From Burkholderia sp. 4M9327F10 (GTDB lineage Bacteria > Pseudomonadota > Gammaproteobacteria > Burkholderiales > Burkholderiaceae), in the NCBI RefSeq assembly GCF_005503145.1, contig NZ_SCNV01000042.1:1-64000 (forward strand): a DNA stretch of 64,000 bases, given 5' to 3'. Shown here piece after piece: positions 44,293-53,038 of the stretch. How positions within the stretch are numbered: the stretch's first letter is position 1; the number at the start of each line of letters is the position of its first letter. The translations under genes were made by a program, and so were the position numbers. The notes beneath the pieces are model-generated. The model was not told where the DNA came from, made no database searches, and saw only the letters and a list, made by a program, of their open reading frames with translations.

Positions 44293-45336
44293 ATGTCATC
44301 CTTACCCGTTCCCTCGCTTCGTGTCGCCAGCGTGCCGCTGCGCTCCTGCCGCGGCGAGGCTGCACAAAACGCCGCTCGAATTGGCGAGTGGCTTGCGCTG
44401 GCGGCGCGCGAAGAGATCGGCTTCGCCGTGTTTCCGGAGACCTGTCTGGCAGGTTATGGGAGTCTTGCGAAGCTGCATCGCGACGAGCTCGAATCGCTGG
44501 CGGAAACCCTCGACGGCCCGACGCTGGCCGCAGTAGCCGGTGCTGTGGAGGACACAGGCGTGGCGGCCGGGGTAGGGTTGATCGAGCGGGCGCCGGATGG
44601 GCGCCTCTTCAACAGCTACGTGGTCTGTATGCCTGGCGGCGTGCGGCATTGCCATCGCAAGCTGCATGCGTTCGAGCATCGGCGCATTGGGAGCGGCGAC
44701 CGCTTTACGGTTTTCGATACCGTCTGGGGTGTTCGCATCGGAGTCCTGATTGGTGGCGATACGTATCTGATCGAGAATGTGCGGATGACGGCGCTGATGG
44801 GCGCCACGCTGCTGGTCGCGCCGCATCGGAGCTATGCCACGCAGCGCGGTGGCGGCCGTGCGATGCAGCCGGTGTCGGCGCAGCAGTGGGCGCATCGGCC
44901 GAGCTCGGTGGGCGTGCCGGGCCGCGCTGAAAAAGCCGGCGTGGGTTCCACGGCAGGTCTGCCCATGGGGCACGACGCAACGGACTGGTTGCGGGCCTGG
45001 ATACCCGCACGGGCTGCCGATAACGGCATGTTTGCCGTACTCAGCGACGGCATGGACAGTGTTGACGGCGATGCGGCGCCGGGCGCCGGCATGATCGTCG
45101 ATCCGTGCGGCGCGATTCTCGCCGAGGGGGCCGGCGCGCAGGGCGCCATCGTCGCGGCCAGCCTCGACCCAGGCCTCGTGGGGACCAGCGCAGGACAGCA
45201 ATGGCTCAAGGCCCGCCGTCCGGACCTGTACGCGCCGCTGGGGCAGGCCGAGTTGCAAACGGCCGGCTTCGAGCCGCGCGGGGTGTCCTCGCGCGGCTCC
45301 ATTGCGCTCAGTTTTGCTCAGGTTAGGCGCAGATGA
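44293..45336 (+). CDS. Nitrilase/carbon-nitrogen hydrolase family protein lacking the catalytic Cys
   Basis: A 347-residue carbon-nitrogen hydrolase fold. The glutamate E49 (VFPETCLAGY) and lysine K123 (CHRKLHAF) of the triad are kept, but the nucleophile position reads VLIGGDTYLIEN, where the family has IC(Y/W)D; residue 154 is Gly instead of Cys. It should therefore have no normal amidase or nitrilase activity, and could be a pseudo-enzyme, a regulator subunit or a changed catalyst. There are no stops or frame breaks. Divergent from LysR. Confidence 0.82.
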   Translation: MSSLPVPSLRVASVPLRSCRGEAAQNAARIGEWLALAAREEIGFAVFPETCLAGYGSLAKLHRDELESLAETLDGPTLAAVAGAVEDTGVAAGVGLIERAPDGRLFNSYVVCMPGGVRHCHRKLHAFEHRRIGSGDRFTVFDTVWGVRIGVLIGGDTYLIENVRMTALMGATLLVAPHRSYATQRGGGRAMQPVSAQQWAHRPSSVGVPGRAEKAGVGSTAGLPMGHDATDWLRAWIPARAADNGMFAVLSDGMDSVDGDAAPGAGMIVDPCGAILAEGAGAQGAIVAASLDPGLVGTSAGQQWLKARRPDLYAPLGQAELQTAGFEPRGVSSRGSIALSFAQVRRR

Positions 45337-45439
45337 TGCGCCGTCGAGGCACAAGCGTGCGCTGAGGAGCGCCGCCACTCGACAGAGAGATCCGGATCCC
45401 CCACCATAGCGGCCTCGATTTCGTGATCCGGACGAAGCC

Positions 45440-46120
45440 ATGACGCTCAAAGCGGTCTTTTTCGATGTCGGCGAGACCTTGATCGACGAGACGCGCGATT
45501 GGGGCGAATGGGCCGACTACCTCGGCGTGAGTCGCCTGACGTTTTTCGCTGCGCTAGGCGCTGTAATTAGCCGGGGACAGCACCACCGCGAGGTCTTCAA
45601 CCTGTTTCGCCCGGGCTGCAATTTCGCTGCGCTGAAAGCACAGCGTGAGGCGCACGGGCGGACGTATACGGTGAAGCAGATAGACCTGTATCCCGACGCC
45701 GTCCCGTGCCTCGGCGAACTGAAGGCACGGGGGCTCCGCGTCGGCATCGCTGGAAACCAGCCAGCCGCAATCGAAGGCGCGCTGGCCGCGCTTGGCGTAC
45801 CGGTCGATATCCTCGCGTCCTCGGAAAGCTGGGGCGTCGAAAAACCGTCCTCCGCGTTCTTCGACAAGGTAATCGAAGCCGCCGGCGGCCTCGTTCCCGC
45901 CGAAATCGCCTATGTCGGCGATCGGCTGGACAACGACGTTTTGCCTGCCACCAAAGCGGGCATGGTCGGGATCTTCCTTAGACGCGGGCCATGGGCGGCG
46001 ATCCAGTCGTCCGCGCAACCGCACCTCGCGTTCGAACATGCAATCGGCAGTCTGAGCGAGCTGCCGGCGTTGCTGAACGCCATCTCCACAACTGCGACCG
46101 GCTCCCGCAGTTGTCTATAA
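45440..46120 (+). CDS. HAD-superfamily hydrolase
   Basis: A 226-residue HAD-fold protein. Motif I is FFDVGETLID (nucleophile D9; the usual second Asp is Gly), motif II is VGIAGNQPAAIE, motif III is the lysine in WGVEKPSSAFF and motif IV is YVGDRLDNDVLPATKAGM. Small phosphatases and dehalogenases share this layout. The missing second Asp leaves the exact reaction open. It follows the nitrilase-like gene by 103 bases. Confidence 0.87.
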   Translation: MTLKAVFFDVGETLIDETRDWGEWADYLGVSRLTFFAALGAVISRGQHHREVFNLFRPGCNFAALKAQREAHGRTYTVKQIDLYPDAVPCLGELKARGLRVGIAGNQPAAIEGALAALGVPVDILASSESWGVEKPSSAFFDKVIEAAGGLVPAEIAYVGDRLDNDVLPATKAGMVGIFLRRGPWAAIQSSAQPHLAFEHAIGSLSELPALLNAISTTATGSRSCL

Positions 46121-46153
46121 TCTCCGTCGACTTCGACTCGGGATCTTCATCCA

Positions 46154-46633
46154 GTGAAAACGACTATTGCCGCCGCGCTCGCTGCCCTCTCTGCTCTCGC
46201 TGCGCTTACGCTCACCGCCTGCGCGTCATCGGCAGACAAAGAGGCGCAACGAGACAACGACTTTGCCCGTTCCGAACGTCGTCTGGAGGCCGCTCAGACG
46301 GCCGCCACGGCGACCTGCCGCGATCAGGCGCAATGCGATCAGGCCTGGCAGCTGACGAAGGACTATGTGACACAGCATTCGGAAGAGCCGGTGGTGCGCT
46401 CAGACGCGGTTGCGATCGAATCGGATGTGCCGGGCCGCTCCGGCCATGCGGTGTATTCGGCGAACCGGACGGCGAACGGCAATGGCGCGACCATCACGCT
46501 GTACGCCCAGTGCCGTGGCATGTACGGCCCTGAGCGCGCGATGGGTTCGGACTACGACGAGTGCGTGAAGAAGATCGTCACGACGCAGAACGGTTTCGTG
46601 CCGTTCCTCGAGCAGCATCTGTCCGCTCATTGA
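46154..46633 (+). CDS. Hypothetical lipoprotein
   Basis: A 159-residue protein with a lipoprotein signal (MKTTIAAALAALSALAALTLTAC, lipobox LTAC; C23). The mature part has four more cysteines (CRDQAQCDQ, QCRGMYG, ECVKKI) that could make disulfides, and a beta-rich middle. I do not recognise the family; it is common in Burkholderia. GTG start, no clear SD. Confidence 0.7.
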   Translation: MKTTIAAALAALSALAALTLTACASSADKEAQRDNDFARSERRLEAAQTAATATCRDQAQCDQAWQLTKDYVTQHSEEPVVRSDAVAIESDVPGRSGHAVYSANRTANGNGATITLYAQCRGMYGPERAMGSDYDECVKKIVTTQNGFVPFLEQHLSAH

Positions 46634-46660
46634 CCGTATACCGCCGCTGCGCCGCGCGCG

Positions 46661-47752
46661 CTAGCCCTCGCGGCGGCGGAACTCGCCCAGCCAGCCGGCG
46701 AGTGCAGTGACCGCGTCCAGCGTCACCGCGTTGTAGAGCGACGCGCGCAGGCCGCCAATCGAGCGGTGCCCTTCGAGCCCGTGGAACCCTTCACGCGCGG
46801 CGGCTTCGAGGAAGCGTGCCTCCATATGCGGGTCCGGCAGGCGAAACGCCACATTCATCGTCGAGCGGCAAGCGCGTGCGCCATGTACGGCGTAGAACGC
46901 GGGATCGGCATCGAGCGCGCTGTATAGCTGCGCGGATTTGGCGCGATTGATCCCGGCCATCGCCGCCACGCCGCCCACCTCGTCGCGCAACCAGCGCGTC
47001 ACCAGCATCAGGACGTAGATGGCGAACACCGGCGGCGTGTTGTAGACCGAGCGCGCGGCGATATGGGTGCGGTAGTCGAGCAGGGTGGGCAGGTCGTGGC
47101 CGGCCTGTTGCGCGAACTCGTCGCGCAGGATCACCACGGTGACGCCAGCCGGTCCGAGGTTCTTCTGCGCATGCGCGTAGATCATGGCGTAGCGCTCGAT
47201 ATCGAGCGGCGCGGCCAGCAGGTTCGACGACATGTCGCACACCAGCGGCACGTCGCGCAAGCCGGGGGCGTCGGAGAATTCGAGTCCTTCGACGGTCTCG
47301 TTGGATACGTAGTGCAAATAGGCCGCCTGCGGCGAGAGCTGCAACTCGTCCGCTGCCGGCAGGCGGCGATAGCCTTCGCTACGCCCATCCCAAATCACCC
47401 GCGTCTCGCCTTCGAGCCGTGCTTCCACCGGCGCCTTGGCGCTCCAGTAGCCCGACACGATGTACTCGGCATGACGCCCGCTCGCCCGCAGGAAATTCAT
47501 CGGCAGCATCGAGAATTGCAGGCTGCTGCCGCCTTGCATGAACAGCACGTGATAATGATCAGGAATGCCGAGCAGCGCGCGCAGGTTGTGCTCGGCTTCA
47601 TCGAGCACACTGCGGAACCACGCCGAGCGGTGGCTCATCCCGAGCACTGAAAGACCGGTCTCGGGCAACGCCTCGATGGCATTGCGCGCCTCGCGCAGCA
47701 CCGTGGCCGGCAGGGCGCCCGGGCCGCCGGAAAAATTCATTGCATTGTTCAT
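46661..47752 (-). CDS. Phosphoserine aminotransferase-like protein (SerC family)
   Basis: A 363-residue class V aminotransferase of the SerC family. NFSGGPGALPATVLREA opens the fold, VLFMQGGSSLQFSMLPMNFL is the cofactor segment, and the PLP lysine is in MIYAHAQKNLGPAGVTVVI. SerC makes phosphoserine from phosphohydroxypyruvate. Here the gene is not with pheA/tyrA but translationally coupled (ATGA) to the TPR/ATP-grasp gene before it, so it is probably a second, specialised copy. Confidence 0.87.
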   Translation of the reverse strand: MNNAMNFSGGPGALPATVLREARNAIEALPETGLSVLGMSHRSAWFRSVLDEAEHNLRALLGIPDHYHVLFMQGGSSLQFSMLPMNFLRASGRHAEYIVSGYWSAKAPVEARLEGETRVIWDGRSEGYRRLPAADELQLSPQAAYLHYVSNETVEGLEFSDAPGLRDVPLVCDMSSNLLAAPLDIERYAMIYAHAQKNLGPAGVTVVILRDEFAQQAGHDLPTLLDYRTHIAARSVYNTPPVFAIYVLMLVTRWLRDEVGGVAAMAGINRAKSAQLYSALDADPAFYAVHGARACRSTMNVAFRLPDPHMEARFLEAAAREGFHGLEGHRSIGGLRASLYNAVTLDAVTALAGWLGEFRRREG

Positions 47753-49146
47753 TCAGCCGCCGTGCGACGCTTCATCAACCGTTCGAACGCGTCGACGATA
47801 TGTTGGACAAAAGGATTCTTGTGGGCCAATGGTCCCGTGCTGCGTTCATAGTGCGCAAGCATGGTCGCGTTGGCCTCGAAGACGAAAACCTGCCTGTCGG
47901 GCAGGAGCGTGAAGTCGATCCCGGCATAGTCGAGTTCGAGCCGTTGGCCGATCGCAGCAAGCGCCTGCAGTGCGCGCTCGCCCAGCGCCGCGGCGGGGTC
48001 TTCCAGGAAACGCCGCTCCTCGTCCAGCTTCCACGCATGGCCTTCCATTTCCGCGGAGAAGTAGTGGACCATCCAGTGCGGCGAGATGGCCAGATGATAG
48101 GGAAACGGCTCGCGGTCGACGAAAATCATCCGGTACTTGCGGTAGTAGCCGTCCGCCGCGCGGGTGTCGCGATACGCACTCAGGTAGTGCGGACCGGTGG
48201 ATTCGTGCAGCCGCGCGAGCAATGCGTTCGGGTCGTCGCAGCGGGCAAGGCCTTCGCCGCCGTGGGTCGCGGCGGGGCGCGCCAACACCGGCAGCGCGAT
48301 GCCGCCGTCGGCCAGCAGGGCAGTGAGCGCTTCGGGTGAGGCCGGCGCAGCGTCGACGCGGATACAGCGCGCGACTTGCACGTCGCGCAGGTCGCCCAGC
48401 AATGCGGGGATTCGGTGGCGCGCGGTTCGCGCGACGGCAGCGGGTGCGTTGAGCAGCACGCGGGCATCGCAGGCCGCAGGATGCGACTTCAGACGGGTGG
48501 CGAAACGTTCGAGCCGCGCGGCGAGCGGCCCCGCCACATCGGGTTCGCCGATGGCATTGAACACCAGGTCGAAGGGTGGGAGCTGCGCGTCCTCGGTGTC
48601 GTCCGCGTAGTCGATGGCGTATTTGATCCGGCAGTTGACCGCGCCGGGCAGCAAAGCGTCGAACGGCACGTTGCCCGCGGCGCCGCCCGCGCACAGTATC
48701 AGCACGCGGCGCGTCTGGCCGGGCGCCTGCTCGACGAACACGCGCTGCAGCCGGTACGCGCGTTCGCGCCACGCGTCGGCCTCGGCGAGGCGTCCCGCGC
48801 CGGCGTGAATCGCGGCGAGGTTCTGGCAGGCAGTCGCGACGGTGGGGTCGAGCGTCAGAACCAGTTCGTACCAGGCCGCGGCAATCTCATGATCGCCCTT
48901 CATGAAGTAACCGGTTGCGACGTCGCAGAGGTTCGAGGCGTGCGCGTCGGCGGCGCCGCTCGCGTAGGCATCCAGCGTCTGGGCAGCGATCAGATGGGCG
49001 ACGGCGCCGAGCTCGTCACCGGTAGCGCGCCTTGCGGCGGCCAGCGCCCGATGCCGGGCCGGGTCGAGCGGGAAAGCCTGGGGGCTGGCATGGCCGGGTG
49101 AGCCGTGGCTCTGCTGCCCGGATGAATGGTCTGGATCTCGAGTCAT
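47749..49146 (-). CDS. TPR-repeat protein with RimK-like ATP-grasp domain
   Basis: A 465-residue two-part protein. Residues 25-145 contain TPR-like helices (ATGYFMKGDHEIAAAWYELVLTLDP, then NLAAIHAGAGRLAEADAW). Residues 160-465 form an ATP-grasp fold: LPVLARPAATHGGEGLA is the ATP loop and YAGIDFTLLPDRQVFVFEANATM the metal-binding end. ATP-grasp enzymes join a carboxylate to an amine through an acyl phosphate. With the coupled SerC-like gene it suggests a small aminoacyl or peptide product. The start at 49146 is the first ATG after a GC-rich stretch; 49242 is in frame. Confidence 0.8.
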   Translation of the reverse strand: MTRDPDHSSGQQSHGSPGHASPQAFPLDPARHRALAAARRATGDELGAVAHLIAAQTLDAYASGAADAHASNLCDVATGYFMKGDHEIAAAWYELVLTLDPTVATACQNLAAIHAGAGRLAEADAWRERAYRLQRVFVEQAPGQTRRVLILCAGGAAGNVPFDALLPGAVNCRIKYAIDYADDTEDAQLPPFDLVFNAIGEPDVAGPLAARLERFATRLKSHPAACDARVLLNAPAAVARTARHRIPALLGDLRDVQVARCIRVDAAPASPEALTALLADGGIALPVLARPAATHGGEGLARCDDPNALLARLHESTGPHYLSAYRDTRAADGYYRKYRMIFVDREPFPYHLAISPHWMVHYFSAEMEGHAWKLDEERRFLEDPAAALGERALQALAAIGQRLELDYAGIDFTLLPDRQVFVFEANATMLAHYERSTGPLAHKNPFVQHIVDAFERLMKRRTAAE

Positions 49147-49264
49147 AGTCCTGCGGGATGGGCGTCGTGGCGATGCGCCAGCGCGCGCCCGAAGCATAGT
49201 GGGTGCGCGCGAGATCCAGATTACAGCGGTTCGCGCACCCATTACAGAAATTTACGTGGAAGCG

Positions 49265-49528
49265 TCAGAAGCGCACCCCCGTCGAGCAACCGGCGGCGAA
49301 ACCGCCCCCGCTGCCACCGCCGCCGCCGCAGAAAACGCCGCAGCCCGAGAGCGCGACGGACATTGCGAGGATCATCAACGCCGCGCGCAGGAAAGAAGGC
49401 CGGTTCTTGCGACGGCCCGGGAAGTGAGGTTTGATGTCATGCCATGTCGCTTCTTCTTCGGCATCGGTCAGGGCGCCGGATGAATAAATCAGCACGGATG
49501 AGCAAGGCGGGTCAGCACGCATAAGCAC
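49265..49528 (-). CDS. Small glycine-rich lipoprotein
   Basis: An 87-codon frame. A lipoprotein signal, ALMILAMSVALSGC, lies at residues 50-63 and is followed by GVFCGGGGGSGGGFAAGCSTGVRF. The mature peptide would be only about 25 residues with three cysteines. The long N-terminal part may not be translated; an internal start (ATG in LMILAMSV) would give a normal signal peptide. Such tiny GC-rich lipoproteins are widespread in Burkholderia; function unknown. Confidence 0.55.
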   Translation of the reverse strand: MLMRADPPCSSVLIYSSGALTDAEEEATWHDIKPHFPGRRKNRPSFLRAALMILAMSVALSGCGVFCGGGGGSGGGFAAGCSTGVRF

Positions 49529-49760
49529 TCGGAATTCACCAACTGGGATAAAGATCGGGGTAGGCCGATGGTCATCAACCGAAAGCAGATCGTAAAAATA
49601 GGGCTTTCGAAGTGGCCGGGAGAGCCATGACCCTAACGCAGTGGCCTATGGCCCTCAAATACGCGGAATCTGAAAATCAGAGGGAATTGTCAGCCTCATG
49701 GTCGAACCTTACACCTGGCTCCCTGATAGAATGCGTGGGCCGCAACGTAGTGGACTGCAG

Positions 49761-50189
49761 ATGAGATTGCTTGATGCGTTAGTCGAACAACGTATAGCCG
49801 CCGCGGCAGCGCGCGGGGAGTTCGACGATTTGCCGGGAGCGGGTGTCGCGCTTGCGCAGGAGGACGATGTCCAGGTGCCTCAGGAAGTGCGCGTTGCGAA
49901 CCGGATCCTGAAGAACGCGGGTTTTGTGCCGCCGGCCGCTGAACAGTTGCGGGCGTTGCGCGACCTGCAGGACGAACTGAGCGCGGTCAGCGACCGTGCC
50001 CGCTGCCGCCTTCAGGCGCGGATGCTGGCGCTCGACATGGCGCTGGAATCGTTGCGCGGCGGTCCACTGGTCTTGCCGCGCGAGTACTGCCGGCGCATCG
50101 CGGAGCGTCTCTCCGAGCGCACCGCCGATGCAGGCGTTCACCCGGGCGACTCGCCCGATGCCGCAGCCGCTCAGCCGGGGCCGCAGTGA
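49761..50189 (+). CDS. DUF1992 (DnaJ-like family) protein
   Basis: A 142-residue DUF1992/YhdN-like protein: RLLDALVEQRIAAAAARGEFDDLPGAGVAL and ANRILKNAGFVPPAAEQLRALRDL are the signature of the DnaJ homologue subfamily C member 28 conserved domain. Function is unknown. In-frame ATGs at 49731 and 49698 are possible; 49761 matches the family start. Its stop overlaps the tadA start by 4 bases. Confidence 0.82.
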   Translation: MRLLDALVEQRIAAAAARGEFDDLPGAGVALAQEDDVQVPQEVRVANRILKNAGFVPPAAEQLRALRDLQDELSAVSDRARCRLQARMLALDMALESLRGGPLVLPREYCRRIAERLSERTADAGVHPGDSPDAAAAQPGPQ

Positions 50190-50806
50190 GCGAGCAGGTC
50201 AGCGCAGCCGGCACGGCCAGCATTGACAGCGTGCCGTCGCATGATGCGCCCCCCGATGCACCGCAAGTCGTTCCCACTGCCTTCACGGAACGCGATCTCC
50301 ATTTCATGAAGCTGGCCCAGGCCGCCGCCGAAGAAGCGCGGGCGGCCGGCGAAGTGCCTGTGGGCGCCATACTGGTGCGCGGTGACGAGGTCATCGCGAA
50401 AGGCTTCAATCATCCGATCGGCGCACATGATCCCTCCGCGCATGCCGAGATGGTCGCGCTGCGCGCCGCTGCGCAGGCGCTGGAGAACTACCGTCTGCCC
50501 GGCTGCGAACTGTACGTGACGCTCGAGCCCTGTCTGATGTGTGCCGGCGCCATCATGCACGCGCGCATTGCCCGGGTCGTATTCGGCGCCCATGATCCGA
50601 AGACCGGCGCGTGCGGCAGCGTGGTGGACGCCTTCGCCAATCCGCAGCTCAATCATCACACCACGGTGGTGGGCGGCGCGCTGGAGAGCGAGTGCGCCGC
50701 GGCGCTCAAATCCTTCTTCGCCGGACGGCGGCGCGCGCTGCGTGAGGTCCGTGACGCGGCCCGTGACGCGGCCCGCGGCGAACCCCCGCCAGCCGAACCA
50801 CTCTAA
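50186..50806 (+). CDS. tadA: tRNA-specific adenosine deaminase
   Basis: A 206-residue zinc deaminase that turns A34 of tRNA-Arg(ACG) into inosine. The zinc site is HAEMVAL (His and catalytic Glu, about residue 88) and EPCLMCAGAIMHAR (PCxxC). FGAHDPKTGACGS and NPQLNHHTTVVGG are family marks. An acidic/alanine-rich 35-residue N-terminal extension is usual for the genus. GTG start overlapping the previous stop. Confidence 0.92.
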   Translation: MSEQVSAAGTASIDSVPSHDAPPDAPQVVPTAFTERDLHFMKLAQAAAEEARAAGEVPVGAILVRGDEVIAKGFNHPIGAHDPSAHAEMVALRAAAQALENYRLPGCELYVTLEPCLMCAGAIMHARIARVVFGAHDPKTGACGSVVDAFANPQLNHHTTVVGGALESECAAALKSFFAGRRRALREVRDAARDAARGEPPPAEPL

Positions 50807-50833
50807 GAACCATCACCTCCCTCTCTGGCGATC

Positions 50834-51760
50834 ATGATTGCCCATCGCACGTTCGAACTGATTGCGCCCTCGGGCTATCCCCATGATCCCGAGGCGATTC
50901 ACCGTGCGCTGCATCGGTTGCGCGCGCAAGGACATCACGTCGAGGGCATCAACGCAACCGAGCGCCGCTTTCAGCGCTTTGCCGGCACGGACGGCGAGCG
51001 TGCCGCCGAGCTGAACCACCTGGCCGATCCGTCACGCAAGCTGCCGGATATCGTGCTTGCGGTGCGCGGCGGCTATGGCGCTGTGCGCATCCTGCATGGG
51101 CTCGACTACGAGGGCCTGCAACGGCGGCTGACCGATCAGCCTGTCGCGCTGGTCGGACACAGCGATTTCACGGCGATCCAGTTGGCGCTGCTTTCGCGGG
51201 CCGGGCTGAAAACGTTCGGTGGCCCGATGCTGCTGGGCGACTTCGGCGCGGAGGAGCTCAGCGAATTCACCATGCAGCACTTCTGGGGTGCGCTGACGAA
51301 ACCGGGTTTCACCGTTACGGGCAGCGCCCCCCAGGCGCAATCCGTCGACGTCAGCGGCATGTTGTGGGGCGGCAATCTGGCTGTGCTGGCTTCGCTGGTC
51401 GGCACACCCTATATGCCGCCGGTCGAAGGGGGCATCCTGTTTGTCGAGGACGTCAACGAACAGCCGTTCCGCATGGAGCGGATGCTGTATCAACTGCATC
51501 TGGCGGGTATTCTCGAGCGGCAGCAGGCTCTGGTGATCGGCGATCTGTCGGGTGGCAAGCCGTTCGAGTACGACAACGGCTACGACCTCAACACGATGAT
51601 CGAGCACGTGCGCTCGGTAATCGGCATCCCGGTGATCACGGGCCTGCAGTTCGGTCATATCCCCAACATGGTGACGCTGCCGGTCGGCGCGGACGCTCAT
51701 CTCGTCTCCGATGCGCATGGTTTCAAGCTGACGATGTCCGGGTATCCGCATCTCGGCTAA
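50834..51760 (+). CDS. ldcA: Muramoyltetrapeptide LD-carboxypeptidase
   Basis: A 308-residue peptidase of family S66, which removes D-Ala from the tetrapeptide of murein in recycling. The nucleophile serine is in LVGHSDFTAIQ (about residue 115), GGNLAVLASL and the Glu in FVEDVNEQPFRMERML follow, and the His is in QFGHIPNMVTLPVG. Full length. It follows tadA by 27 bases. Confidence 0.92.
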   Translation: MIAHRTFELIAPSGYPHDPEAIHRALHRLRAQGHHVEGINATERRFQRFAGTDGERAAELNHLADPSRKLPDIVLAVRGGYGAVRILHGLDYEGLQRRLTDQPVALVGHSDFTAIQLALLSRAGLKTFGGPMLLGDFGAEELSEFTMQHFWGALTKPGFTVTGSAPQAQSVDVSGMLWGGNLAVLASLVGTPYMPPVEGGILFVEDVNEQPFRMERMLYQLHLAGILERQQALVIGDLSGGKPFEYDNGYDLNTMIEHVRSVIGIPVITGLQFGHIPNMVTLPVGADAHLVSDAHGFKLTMSGYPHLG

Positions 51761-51783
51761 TGAGCGGGGCGGGGAAGAGGACG

Positions 51784-51809
51784 AAGCGGGCGTTGCCCGC
51801 TTTATTTTT
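51784..51809 (+). terminator. Rho-independent terminator after ldcA
   Basis: AAGCGGGC (51784-51791), loop GTT, GCCCGCTT (51795-51802), then TATTTTT. A compact intrinsic terminator 24 bases after the ldcA stop. Confidence 0.9.
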
Positions 51810-51880
51810 GCTTAAAAAACGCAACTAACGGTCAGTCTTTCGAGCCGCCGCAAGACACCTGAGCGAGTTTGATCCGGAAA

Positions 51881-52052
51881 TTTTGTTGACAAAACAGCTC
51901 GGCAAAAAGGTGGATCATCTGCATGAATTGAAACCGAAGCCACGCCCAGCGGGCTTCTGCGGGCAATTCCGGCGATGCTTCGGGCCGCTCGGTCGCGATC
52001 GTCGAAAATTCAATATTGAAATTGTTGACAATCTTTGTGTCCATCCTAAGAT
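51881..52052 (+). promoter_or_regulatory. Promoter and candidate operators of the ureide regulator
   Basis: TTGACA (52025-52030) and TAAGAT (52047-52052) with a 16-base spacer make a good sigma-70 promoter. ATTGTTGACAAT (52021-52032) is a palindrome that covers the -35, and a like site TTTTGTTGACAAAA lies at 51881-51894. Both have the TTGT-TG-ACAA core of FadR-family operators, so the GntR protein made 25 bases downstream probably represses itself. Confidence 0.6.
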
Positions 52053-52076
52053 GGGCAACATAACGGAACGCATATC

Positions 52077-52790
52077 ATGTCGACCCTCTCCTTAGCCACC
52101 TCGAATGGTTCGAAACCCGACGCGATTGCCGAGCGCATTCGTGCCGCGATCCTTGAGCACCGGCTGGCGCCAGGGGCGAAGTTGACTGAAGCGCAGTTGT
52201 GCGAAGTATTCGGCGTCAAGCGCGGCCCGATCCGCCAGGCGCTCGCTTTACTGGCGACAGACCGGCTCGTCGATCTCGAGCCCAATCGCGGCGCTTTTGT
52301 TGCGAGTCCGTCGCTGCAGGAAGTCCATGAAGTGTTCGAGATGCGCCGCATCATCGAACTGGCCGTGGTGGAGCGGATCTGCTCCGGGCATGGCCCACGC
52401 CGCCTGAAGCATCTTGGCAGCATGATCGGCCGCGAGCGCAAAGCTTTTGAAACACGCGATTTTTCGGCCTGGATCCGGCTCTCGGGCGAGTTCCATACGG
52501 AACTGGCATCGCTGACGGGCAATACCGTTTTATGCGACTGTCTGAACGGACTGGTTGCGCGCTCCACCTTGATTTCGGCTTTGTACGAGTCGCTGGGCCG
52601 CAATCCGTGCTCGTTTGACGAGCACGAAGCGATTCTCACCGCGCTCGACGCCGGCGATGCGAAGGAGGCCGCGGCCCTGATGTCGCGCCACCTGCAAAGC
52701 GTCGAACTGAAGATGCTGGACCGGCCCGCACGCGGCGCCGCGGATCTGCACGAAGTGTTCGGCACGTGGCCGGCAAAGGCGGCGTCCTGA
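52077..52790 (+). CDS. GntR/FCD-family regulator of the ureide genes
   Basis: A 237-residue FadR-type regulator. The winged helix is about residues 14-78 (LTEAQLCEVFGVKRGPIRQALALLATDRLVDLEPNRGAFVA), and the FCD domain has MRRIIELAVVERI and FHTELASLTGN with the metal-site His. It starts the ureide island and is in the same direction as the permease and allantoin genes. It probably senses an ureide such as allantoin or a urate breakdown product. Confidence 0.88.
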   Translation: MSTLSLATSNGSKPDAIAERIRAAILEHRLAPGAKLTEAQLCEVFGVKRGPIRQALALLATDRLVDLEPNRGAFVASPSLQEVHEVFEMRRIIELAVVERICSGHGPRRLKHLGSMIGRERKAFETRDFSAWIRLSGEFHTELASLTGNTVLCDCLNGLVARSTLISALYESLGRNPCSFDEHEAILTALDAGDAKEAAALMSRHLQSVELKMLDRPARGAADLHEVFGTWPAKAAS

Positions 52791-52801
52791 TTGACCTGCC
52801 C

Positions 52802-52849
52802 GCGTGCGTCACTCGACGCACGCAAGCACATACGGGCAATACGCCCGTA
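52802..52849 (+). other. Two adjacent hairpins after the ureide regulator
   Basis: GCGTGCGT / ACGCACGC (52802-52809, 52816-52823) and TACGGGC / GCCCGTA (52831-52837, 52843-52849) are perfect stems with 6- and 5-base loops. No T-run follows, so termination would be partial. The rest of the gap 52791-53172 holds the operator-like site at 53027. Confidence 0.55.
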
Positions 52850-53026
52850 ATGAATGCGCGCATGGGCGCGCTGCACTGAACTTGAACTGACAAATCATCG
52901 CGAACCGGCGGTGTGGCGAAGCTTGCCCACACGGCCTGCATGCGGCCGCCCCTATGGGCCGCGTGGGCGAGAACGCTTCGGCACAAAGGCGCGGCTAGTG
53001 GCGAGGCGATAACAATAAGTGCTTAG

Positions 53027-53038
53027 TTGTACATACAA
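53027..53038. promoter_or_regulatory. Candidate GntR operator before the NCS1 permease
   Basis: TTGTACATACAA is a palindrome with the TTGT and ACAA arms of the sites near 51881 and 52021, though with a 4-base rather than 2-base centre. It lies 135 bases before the permease start. Confidence 0.45.

Noticed and set aside
45440..46120. HAD protein as a decayed enzyme because motif I lacks its second Asp
   Set aside because: DVGET-type motif I is common in intact HAD proteins, and the other motifs are complete.
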